Assembly (NCBI GenBank): GCA_030490835.1
Contig: CM059972.1
Coordinates: 47,657,452 to 47,721,451 of the forward strand
Source of the DNA: Annona cherimola
Taxonomy: Eukaryota; Streptophyta; Magnoliopsida; Magnoliales; Annonaceae
DNA length: 64,000 bases
Direction of reading: 5' to 3'
Positions within the stretch are counted from its first letter, which is position 1. The number at the start of each line of letters is the position of its first letter. Positions 46,618 to 56,951 of this stretch are shown here, piece by piece. Position numbers and translations under genes: made by a program. Under the pieces are notes generated by a model. It was given only the letters and a program-made list of their open reading frames with translations. It had not been told where the DNA came from and ran no database searches.

Positions 46618-48261
46618 ATGCTTTCAGGACGCCTAGCAAAATGGTCACTTCTGCTATCTGAGTTTGATATCAAATATGTGCCACGAAAGGCAGTGAAAGG
46701 GCAAGTATTGGCAGATTTCCTAGCAGCCCATCCTCTTGAAGAAGAATTTCCCATCTTAGAAAACTTACCTGATGAGAAGGTTTTCTACGCAAATGATGAT
46801 CCAATGTGGCAAATGTATTTCGATGGCGCTTCCAAACCATCCGGAGCTGGTGTTGGAATTGTCGTAGTCTCCCCTCATAAAGACTTATTCCCGCACTCAT
46901 ACTTTCTTGGAAGAAGCACAACAAATAATGAAGTTGAGTATGAGGCCTTACTCATCGGCATGGAACTTCTTTTGCAATCAGATATTTTATTTGTGCGAAT
47001 ATTTGGGGACTCTGAATTGGTTATAAAACAGTTAAATAATCAATACGAAGTACACCAGCCCCATTTGCGAAAATATTATGACAAAGCTCAAACTTTGTTG
47101 GCAAAGTTCGAAATGGTTTCGGTTGAGCATGTTCCTCGATCAGAAAATATAGTTGCTGATGCACTATCAAAGTTGGCCAGTATTCTCGCCTTTAATGAGC
47201 TCGATGACATGACAATTCGAGTACAAAGACTAGAAGATGACGAAGAGCTCCAAGTAAATCAAATTGGACAGTGCGTATCCGAGGTAACTACAAACAATGA
47301 TGATTGGCGCATCCCTATCATCAATTACCTCAAATACGATATTGAACCAGATGATCCAAGTGCAAGGAAGTCACTGAGAAAGGCTGTTTTGCGATATACC
47401 GTGTTTCAAGATAGTTTGTATCGGATTGCTTTTGATGGGCTTTGGCTTCGCTGTATTAACGGGAATGATATCTGTCAAGTCCTTCAAGAGACGCACTCCA
47501 GCGAGTGCGGCGCCCACCAATCTGGACGTCGTCTTTATCATAGGATCAAAACGTTGGGCTATTATTGGCCCACAATGGTCCAAGACTCCATCAATTTTGC
47601 AAAATCCTGTGAAGCCTGCCAAATGCATGGAGATATTTATCATATTCCTGCTTCAGTAATGTCTCCAGCACCTATCTCGTGGCCCTTCTCTTGGTGGGGC
47701 TTTGATATTGTCGGTCCGATAAATCCGTCATCATCTAAAGGACACTTATATATTTTAGCCGCTACGGATTATTTCTCCAAATGGGCAGAAGCTAAAGCTT
47801 ACAAGAGAGTCCGAGCACAAGAGGTGGCTGAATTTATCAAGCACAAAATCATCTACCGTTATGGTGTTCCCTATCAAATCACCTCAGATAATGGCACGCC
47901 ATTCAAAAACGATAAAGTAAATCAGTTATGCCGAAGGTTTGGAATCAAACAAGTGTTCTCATCGCCCTATTACCCACGAGGGAATGGTCAAGCAGAGGCA
48001 TTTAACAAAAATATTATTCGAATCCTCAAAAGGACCACTGTGAAAAATAAGCGTGATTGGCACGAGAGGTTACCCGAAGCATTGTGGGCCTACAGAACCA
48101 CACATCGAACTGCAACGGGAGCAACACCATATTCATTGCTCTTTGGCACGGAAGCGGTTTTACCAGTGGAAATTCAGTTGGCATCTTTGAGGGTTGCCAT
48201 CCATTCTGGTTTACCACTGAACAACAAGCCAAACTTCGCTTCGACGAACTCGAGGCACTAG
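46618..48261 (+). CDS. Tat/Ogre-type archaeal-type RNase H and integrase (after frameshift)
   Basis: Continues pol in the next frame. 46620-46730 is the end of the RNase H linker (GRLAKWSLLLSEFDI). A second RNase H follows (46800-47190) with catalytic YFDGASKP (Asp 46822), TTNNEVEYEAL (Glu near 46936), GDSELV (Asp 47008) and ENIVADALSKLA. This duplicated RNase H is a Tat-group hallmark. Integrase has an HHCC region (47490-47630), then catalytic residues: Asp 47704 in WWGFDIVG, Asp 47887 in TSDNGTPF and Glu 47995 in GNGQAEAF. A further frameshift near 48205 truncates it. The 46618 ATG is an internal Met, not a true start. Confidence 0.88.
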   Translation: MLSGRLAKWSLLLSEFDIKYVPRKAVKGQVLADFLAAHPLEEEFPILENLPDEKVFYANDDPMWQMYFDGASKPSGAGVGIVVVSPHKDLFPHSYFLGRSTTNNEVEYEALLIGMELLLQSDILFVRIFGDSELVIKQLNNQYEVHQPHLRKYYDKAQTLLAKFEMVSVEHVPRSENIVADALSKLASILAFNELDDMTIRVQRLEDDEELQVNQIGQCVSEVTTNNDDWRIPIINYLKYDIEPDDPSARKSLRKAVLRYTVFQDSLYRIAFDGLWLRCINGNDICQVLQETHSSECGAHQSGRRLYHRIKTLGYYWPTMVQDSINFAKSCEACQMHGDIYHIPASVMSPAPISWPFSWWGFDIVGPINPSSSKGHLYILAATDYFSKWAEAKAYKRVRAQEVAEFIKHKIIYRYGVPYQITSDNGTPFKNDKVNQLCRRFGIKQVFSSPYYPRGNGQAEAFNKNIIRILKRTTVKNKRDWHERLPEALWAYRTTHRTATGATPYSLLFGTEAVLPVEIQLASLRVAIHSGLPLNNKPNFASTNSRH

Positions 48262-48551
48262 ACGAGAAACGAGTTCAAGCACGGCAACGGATCTAACTTT
48301 ATCAAGCTCGAATGGTCGAAGCGTACAATAAAGTTGTGAGGCATCGCTCATTCAAAAGAGGAGATTTGGTGCTAAAGCTACGCACAGAGCTTATGGTCGG
48401 GGGCAAACTTACCGACAAATTCGAGCCTAAATGGGAAGGGCCTTACATCATTGAGAGGGTCCATGGCAATGGCACATATGAAGTTGTTAATTGCGGAAAT
48501 CAAATGAAAGCAACCGTGAATGGGAATTACTTAAAAAGATACTATCCATGA
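48206..48551 (+). pseudogene. Integrase C-terminal end, shifted frame with one stop
   Basis: After the frameshift near 48205 the tail reads FTTEQQAKLRFDELEALDEK, a stop at 48294-48296, then ARMVEAYNKVVRHRSFKRGD and GKLTDKFEPKWEGPYIIERV, ending at 48551. This is the usual GPY/F-type C-terminal module of gypsy integrases (here EGPYII). It lacks a chromodomain, as expected for Tat rather than Tekay elements. Confidence 0.85.
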
Positions 48552-48659
48552 AATTACAAAGAAAGTCATATATCAAAAGAATCTCTACAGCCTCCCTCGT
48601 AGAAGGAAGGGACTCCTCCAAAACTCGAATGGAGTTCACTACATCAGTAGGAGAAACAG
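48552..48659 (+). other. Linker between integrase and captured AGO4 piece
   Basis: About 108 bases with no match I recognise. The AGO reading frame has a stop here (48648-48650), so the Argonaute homology starts at about 48660. It may be native untranslated sequence of the element. Confidence 0.5.
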
Positions 48660-50045
48660 GGAAAGTACTTCACTTATGATGGTGAGAAGAGCTTGTTTAC
48701 AGTGAGGGCTCTTCCACAACAGAATTTTGAATTCAGTGTTGTGCTTGAAGACATATCCTCAAACAAAGTTAGTGGGAATAGTAGTCCTCATGGTAATGAC
48801 AGCCCCGGGGAGGGAGATCGGAAAAGGCAAAGGCGTTCGTATCAGACCAAGACTTTCAAAGTTGAGATACATTTTGCTGCCAAAATTCCAATGAAAGCTA
48901 TTGCAAACGCTCTGCAAGGACATGATTCCTAGAGTTCTCAAGAAGCCTTAAGGGTTCTAGATATAATCCTAAGGCAGCATGCTGCAAAGCAGGGTTGCCT
49001 TCTGGTTCGGCAGTCATTTCTTCACAAAGATCCTAGTGACTTCGTTGACATTGGAAGTGGAGTTTTGGGTTGTCGTGGTTTTCATTCTAGCTTCCGAACC
49101 AGTCAAGGGGGCTTGTCTCTAAATATTGATGTGTCTACTACAATGATTATAAGGCCTGACCCTGTTGATGGATTTCTGATGGCTAATCAAAATGTTAGAA
49201 ATCATGGTGAAATTGATTGGGGAAAGGCAAAGAGAACTCTGAAGAATCTGAGGGTGAAAACAAGACCCTCAAGTATGGAGTTTAAAATTGTAGGGCTAAG
49301 TGAGCTTCCATGCAACCAGCAAATGTTTACTTTGAAACAGAAAAATGGAAGAGGCAATAGCCCGTCTCGAACCATTGAGATTACAGTTTTCAATTATCGG
49401 CACATTGAGCTTAGGTTTTCTGCAAATATGCCATGCATTAATGTTGAAAAGCCAAAACGCCCCACTTACTATCCTGTCAAGCTCTGCCCTCTGGTTCCAT
49501 TGCAAAGGTATACTGAATCTCTGTCAACTTTGCAAAGATCATCACTGGTTGAAAAATCACGACAAAAACCACAAGAAAGGATGCAAACTTTAAGTAATGC
49601 ATCAAGAAGCAGCAACTATGGTGCTAATGAAATGATGAAGACATACGGTGTTTCGATCAATGGTAACTTCACTCAAGTAGAAGGCCGTGTCTTGAATGCA
49701 CCAAAGTTAAAAGTTGGCAATGATGAATTCTTTCCTAAAAATGGTCGATGGAATTTCAACAATAAGAAACTTGTGGACCCTCAAAAAATAGAAAGATGGG
49801 CTATTGTAAACTTTTCTGCTCGCTGTGATGATCGGTCTTTTGCTCGTGATCTGGATAAATGTGGGGCGATGAAAGACATTGTCATTGCAAAACCATTTGA
49901 TTACTTTGAAGAGAATCCTCAATTTAGGCGTGTTCCACCTACTGATAGGGTCGACTAGATGTTCGAAATCATTCAGTCAAAGCTTCCAGGAGCCCCTCAG
50001 TTTCTTCTCTGTGTTTTGCCTGAGAGAAAGAATTGTGATATATAT
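48660..50045 (+). pseudogene. AGO4: Captured AGO4-clade Argonaute fragment, intronless
   Basis: One frame of about 460 codons matches plant AGO4/6/9-type Argonaute in order. N domain end and linker: YDGEKSLFTVRALPQ, TFKVEIHFAAKIPM, SQEALRVLDIILRQHAAKQG. ArgoL1: GVLGCRGFHSSFRTSQGGLS (from 49062). PAZ region: 49160-49500, ending KPKRPTYYPVKLC. L2: LQRYTESLSTLQRSSLVEKS. Start of MID: FNNKKLVDPQKIERWAIVNF ... KLPGAPQFLLCVLPERKN. It stops before the rest of MID and before PIWI, so the slicer residues are absent. Two in-frame stops (48930-48932, 49956-49958), no frameshift, no visible introns although plant AGO4 genes have many. It lies on the element's strand between integrase and the polypurine tract, and is followed by a run of 15 A. 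Confidence 0.92.
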
Positions 50046-50048
50046 AGC

Positions 50049-50063
50049 AAAAAAAAAAAAAAA
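50049..50063 (+). other. A15 run at the end of the AGO4 piece
   Basis: Fifteen adenines follow AGO homology almost directly (CGATATATAGC-like junction). It could be a captured poly(A) tail of a truncated mRNA or chance low-complexity filler. Confidence 0.5.
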
Positions 50064-50131
50064 TCCTCAAGAGAAGCCTGCCAAACAACATGTCAGGAAT
50101 CACGCCTTTACAAGTAGCCCACAATGGCATA

Positions 50132-50148
50132 ATTCCTGAGGGGGCATT
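50132..50148 (+). other. Polypurine-like tract of the Tat/Ogre-type element
   Basis: CTGAGGGGGCATT immediately before the 3' LTR start TGATGGGG. It is short and imperfect as a polypurine tract but is in the required place. Confidence 0.55.
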
Positions 50149-50657
50149 TGATGGGGTATATTTTGAAAAAAAAAAAATAAAAAAAAAATGGGGTGTTCGA
50201 CGGCGAGGGCCTGGTCGATCGCCGAGAATGACATCAGCAGGGAACTCCCTGTCGATCGTCGAAGCGCCGACGGCTAAAATCCACGGCACAATGTTCACGG
50301 CCGTGTAGCTGCCCGGGCCGGCTCTGCAGGAGGGAGCTCCCTCGCCTTCTACCAACATTGAAGATCAGAACGGAGCGGAGAAGATAAGCATGAGCATGGT
50401 GGGACGGGGCTAGAGCTGGACGCAACGATCTGCTGCTGCGGCAGCAAGCTGCAACATCTGCCGGTGCTGGACGATCAGCTCCTGCGATCCGACGGTGGAA
50501 GGCTGCCGGAGAAGACGGTGCAGGCATCAGGCGCTGCGGACACGGGCGACGGCGGCAAGCTGCGACATCTGGCGATCTGGACGAGGACGACGGCGCTGTC
50601 CATTGCTGCCGGAGAAGACACGCTGCGATCTGCCGGTGCTGGACGAGCATCAGCTAT

Positions 50658-50888
50658 TCAAGGAGGCATCCGGCAGCTTCAAGCGAGCCTGCGAATTGCA
50701 GCCGACCGACATCCGGCCGCATTTCCGGGCTGGCAACTCCCTCTATGCCCTGGGAAAGTACGGTGAGGCCAAGGAAGAGTTCCTTCTGGCATTGGAGCCC
50801 GCCGAGGCCGGCAGCTCGTAGTGGGCTTATCTCCTGCCGCAGATTCACGACAATCTCGGCATAACCCTCGAAGGCGAAGCCAATGGAG
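50658..50888 (+). pseudogene. Captured TPR-protein fragment (3' LTR copy)
   Basis: Counterpart of 32880-33110 with the same stop (50819-50821). FKRACELQPTDIRPHFRAGN is unchanged. Confidence 0.7.
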
Positions 50889-50947
50889 AATGGCGATCGA
50901 TAGCAAAAACTTTCAGGTATAGCCTCCAATGATGACGAAACAATGAA

Positions 50948-51188
50948 ACCGCGCATGCCAACCCACGCCCACAAGGAAGATCTCGAAAGATCCGGGAGTT
51001 CGACTGCCCTTAGATCCAACTTCCGCAAGTTCTATGATGAGGTCAACAGATTTCTAACCACCGTATCTGCCATTAAAGAAAGCAAGCAGAAAGAGCAGAG
51101 CCCGCCCGACTTGCCCGACTCGGTGGAAGGATTCGTGAAGGTCTTCAAGGACGAGATTGCCAAGTGTGAGATCAGCAAGGATCGCGGC
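50948..51188 (+). pseudogene. Captured unrecognised segment (3' LTR copy)
   Basis: Counterpart of 33170-33410. A substitution creates an ATG at 50943, so this copy has a 94-codon open frame. There is no sign that it is translated. Confidence 0.4.
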
Positions 51189-51433
51189 AGGTGCGCTGCT
51201 CCCGCACGAGGTCCTCGCGCTGCGTAAGGACCAGAGCTTGAGCTCGAGAGAGAAGACGAGCTGCGGCAGCTATCGCTTACCGGTCGAAAGCAGAAACGGC
51301 AACAGATGGTTTTTTTTTTTACAGCAGCGATGGGAGTCGGTCTCAGCCGTCAAGTTTCAGCCTGATCGGAGCCTTCATTAACGGATGGCGGTCCCGCGTT
51401 GCCGCTGACCCATAGTTCCCTTTCAGGGTCCTG

Positions 51434-52292
<859 letters not shown>

Positions 52293-52395
52293 TACGGCAG
52301 TTCAAAACGCCATCTGAGGAGGCTAATTCGTCCGCAAAGGAGAAATCCAAAAGCAATCCAACGGCGTCCACCGCATGAGAAGAATATCTAAAGCA

Positions 52396-52522
52396 AATGT
52401 GAGTCCCGGAGACGGAGATAGGAAGACTATCAATCCAGAGCTACGGCACGCATGCGCCGGACCACTGGTCACGCTGCCACCAGTCGGGAGCTACGTCGTC
52501 TATTTCCTCAAAGCCACCAGCT
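52396..52522 (+). pseudogene. ARF: Captured ARF fragment (3' LTR copy)
   Basis: Counterpart of 34619-34745, with HACAGPLV intact and a Ser to Phe change near its end. Confidence 0.78.
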
Positions 52523-52674
52523 TTGGAGTTGCAAGAGATAGCGTGTTTGCGTGCACAAAATATGTCAAGCACCGATTACCAGCTTTTGTCTCCACGGAAG
52601 CAAATATGGTCGCTAACACAGCCGCGGAACTCACCAAGACATGCGACCAATGGGCACCAGCTCGGGGTTCCGCG

Positions 52675-54487
52675 AAAACATAAGTTCCGCGCGAAGACGG
52701 TTCCGCGGGAAAGCGGTTCCGCGGGAAGATGGTTCCGCATGAAGGCAGTTCCGCGTGAAAGCGGTTCCGCGGGAAGATGGTTCCGCGTGAAGGCAGTTCC
52801 GCGGGAAGATGGTTCCGCGTGAACTTGTATCCACAGCCGCGGAACCCATCCCAGACCCGGCAAAAGCCTATAAATACCCCACTCGGCTTCTCATTCGACA
52901 CAACGAGGAAACGGGGAGAGAACGGGAAACGGGGGGAACGAGAGCTCTCCCGGGCTGAAAAGAGAACGAGTCCTCCATATATTTTTCTTTTCTCTTTTTT
53001 TTTTACAGAGAGCTCTCCCGCGCTGAAGAGAGAACGTGAGTTCTCCAGATTTTTATTTTTATTTTTATTTTTATTTTTTTTTTAGTTAAAAAAAAAGAGA
53101 GGAGAGTTTCTTTCTGATATTATATATCTATATATATACATATATATTATTTTCAAAAAAAAACTACTTTTCCCAACGTGGATACTCCCCGACTGGCGGG
53201 TTGAATTGACACACGGGTTAAGTATATTTTCTCCTTTAAATATATATATGTGTATATTATATATATAAATAAATATATACATATATATTATTTTAAAAAA
53301 AAAACTACTTTTCCCAACGTGGATACTCCCCGACTGGCGGGTTGAATTGACACACGGGTTAAGTATATTTTCTCCTTTAAATATATATATGTGTATATTA
53401 TATATATAAATAAATATATACATATATATTATTTTCGAAAACTACTTTTCCCAACGTGGATACTCCCCGACTGGCGGGTTGAATTGACACACGGGTTAAG
53501 TATATATATATATATATATATTTTTTTTTTTTAAAACAAAAATAAAAAAAATATATATGTGTATATTATATATATAAATATATATATACATATATATTAT
53601 TTTCAAAAAAAAAACTACTTTTCCCAACGTGGATACTCCCCGACTGGCGGGTTGAATTGACACACGGGTTAAGCATATTTTCCCCTTTTGAAAATAAAAT
53701 AAAAATATATATGTATATTATATATATATATAAATATATAAATATATACATATATATTATTTTCAAAAACTACTTTTCCCAACGTGGATACTCCCCGACT
53801 GGCGGGTTGAATTGACACACGGGTTAAGTATATTTTCTCCTTTAAATATATATATATGTATATTATATATATAAATAAATATATACATATATATTATTTT
53901 CGAAAACTACTTTTCCCAACGTGGATACTCCCCGACTGGCGGGTTGAATTGACACACGGGTTAAGTATATATATATATATATATATTTTTTTTTTTTTTA
54001 AAACAAAAATAAAAAAAATATATATGTGTATATTATATATATATATATATACATATATATTATTTTCAAAAAAAAAACTACTTTTCCCAACGTGGATACT
54101 CCCCGACTGGCGGGTTGAATTGACACACGGGTTAAGTATATTTTCCCCTTTTGAAAATAAAATAAAAATATATATGTATATTATATATATATATAAATAT
54201 ATAAATATATACATATATATTATTTTCAAAAATTACTTTTTCTAACGTGGATACTCCCCGACTGGCGGGTTGAATTGACACACGGATTAAGTATATTTTC
54301 TCCTTTAAAAATAAAAATAAATATATGTGTATTTTCTATAAAAATATATCAAAATACACATGTATATTCAAAGGAATCCAAAAACAAAGATTTTGATTTC
54401 TAAAATGACCCGCGGGCTCCAAAAATGAATATTTTATCCCGCGGGCCTTCAAAAAAAAATATATATGTATTTGCCCCATGGGCCCCA

Positions 54488-54523
<36 letters not shown>

Positions 54524-55405
54524 TAGACTTTCAAAAAGATGGCTCAAAACTCTACAAAAAGCCCAAGATGACTCAAACTCTACAAAAAGCCCAAGATGGC
54601 TCAAAACTCTACAAAAAACCCAAGATGGCTCAAAACTCTCCAAAAAGCCCAAGACGGCTTAAAACTCTCCAAAAAGCCCAAGATGGCTCAAAACTCTCCA
54701 AAAAGCCCATGATGGCCCAAAACTCTACAAAAAGCCCAAGATGGCTCAAAACTCTCCAAAAAGCCCAAGATGGCCCAAAACTCTCCAAAAAGCCCAAGAT
54801 GGCTCAAAAATCTCCAAAAAGCCCAAGATGGCTCGAAACCCTTTAAAAAGCCCAAGATGGCTAAAAACCCTCCAAAAAGCCCAAGATGGCTCAAAACTCT
54901 CCAAAAAGCCCAAGATGGCCCAAAACTCTCCAAAAAGCCCAAGATGGCCCAAACTCTTTTCAACAAGCCCAGTTGGGCCCAAACCTTTTTAATTGGTCAA
55001 AAATGACCCAAACATACTTTTTAAATTCGGTTGAATCCATTTCTTGGTAAAACCACCCAATTTTTAAATCCAGAGGCTGAATGCGGGAGACGCTGGTTTC
55101 TTGTATAAGTATAGAAGCTGAAAGCGGGACACGCTGGTCTGCTGTGTAAATCCAGAAGCTAAGAAGCGCACTTAGTTTGCTGTGTAGGGTCACTAGTGTA
55201 GCCGACGGGCCCCTCACTAGTTCCCAAAACCAAGTCATCACTGGTCGACGGGCTAAGCGTAAACTCACATTTAAGACATGGCGCGCGGCGTCATGTACCT
55301 CATATTTAAGTCATGGCGCGCGGGTGTCATGTACTTCATATTTAAGATATGGCGCGTGGCGTCATATACCTCACATTCGAGTCACAGCGCGGGGCGAAGT
55401 GTACT
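52675..55405 (+). repeat. Tandem arrays of the 3' LTR (16, 150, 29 and 35 bp)
   Basis: 16-bp GGTTCCGCG array at 52675-52824 (about nine units). 150-bp units at 53130-54300 with eight cores (near 53174, 53317, 53451, 53627, 53779, 53917, 54088, 54245). 29-bp array at 54533-54975. 35-bp array at 55263-55405. Same order as in the 5' LTR. Confidence 0.9.
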
Positions 55406-55766
55406 CATTTATCTTTATATTTTTGTTAGACACGATTTTTCGTGCACTTGTAAAGACGTAGAAGGATCTTCTACGCACTTCATTATTATTAAGCATTTTT
55501 TTATGGACCATTGTATTTAGCTCTTTTAATCAAGAGTTTTCTCGTTGGAGATGTAAAATCAGAATGTGGAACACAATGCAAAATATTTCTGTGATATACT
55601 TTTCGGACTCGGTTAAAGAATTGGATGCTTTAAAATTTTGCTGGGGAATTAATTAAGCATTTATTCTCAAAGCCGCAGGGAATACAATTTTTCAACCAAA
55701 ATTCAACCGAATGAATTTTGAATAATATTATATAAATTTTATTTCTCACGAGGCCGGAACACATCC

Positions 55767-56951
55767 TTACAAAACGTTTTGGGTATAGAACTCGTTAACA
55801 TGGGTTAAGCCCAATTTTCAAGATTTGAAAGAAATATAGGCTGAGGCCTGTTGTATTCTATAAAAGCATGATAGCATCAAGTTTTTAGAAAAGGAACACA
55901 GACTGCGGTCTGTGGTTTTTATAAAATCATGCTAGCACGTAAATGTGAAGGAAACGTGTGCACAAGGATTATGTACTAGGTCTACTGTAAAGGATATGCA
56001 AGCCGGACGTGGTTGCAAATTGGGCCCCCTTTACATAGGCCGAGTCGCTTGAATAAGGCTAAATGTCGGCGGCGCCCTCCCTGAAATGGGAGATGAACAC
56101 GGATAGTCGCCTGGCTTGCGGGTTATCACCTGGAAGGGTTTCTCTCCTAAGGAAGGATGATCACTTGATAAGTGTCACCTACCAGATGGATAGAGACGTA
56201 TTGCATGTTGCATATGCTTAAAAAGGGTTTTATGAAAAGTATTTTAGGACATGACAATGTCCTATGAGAAAAGGAGCTTCGATGAAAAATATTTTAGAAA
56301 ATAAATATATTTATGGAAAAAGAATTTATATGTCAAGTTTTACAAGCATATGTTTGCCATGAATTGGGATTATGAAATTTTTATGAAAGGTATTTATGAA
56401 AAGGTTTCCTCCAATTGCTAGTCGAACGCTTGTTAACCGTCTACTGCTAAAAGGTGAGAAATGCGTTTAAAATGAATAAAATGATTGCTTATTGAGTTTC
56501 GACTCATGTTTTGTTTTTCCCAACCATAGACAGGTACCGCACAGGCCATGCAGGAAAGGAAACGAGTATGAAGAAAACTTTTCAACAAACTGGTCTGTAT
56601 ATGGTACGAATGATTATATGGAATCTTTAAAATATATATGTATGAAACGTTTAGATTGAAAGAATTTGTGATGTAGATAAGTCAGTTATTATGATATGAA
56701 TAATATATGTGAAATTTACGTTAAGAATATGTTCATATATGATGATATGATGTTATTATGAGTATCATGCGTAAAGTTGATGACAAGTGTTTGTTATGTG
56801 ATGAAAAACAAAGGAATGAAAGAAAAAAAATTTGGACGAGATCCAATTTAAAAATCCCGTCGTGTGATCAGGGCAACAATCCTGAGTCACGTTTACAAAT
56901 CAATAAAGATCCCAGAGTAAGGCTTCTAGGCACCCGGGCCAGGGCGCCACA
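55767..56951 (+). repeat. LTR A, 3' piece
   Basis: Continues LTR A after the Tat/Ogre-type insertion (CATCC at 55762-55766 is the duplicated base set). It contains the GGCGGCGCCCTCCCTGAAAT block near 56069 and the terminal GGGCGCCACA, as in the solo LTR ending at 8121. Confidence 0.8.

Noticed and set aside
48660..50045. A functional host AGO4 gene
   Set aside because: No introns, no start, no PIWI, two stops, and it lies inside an element with matching target duplications outside it.
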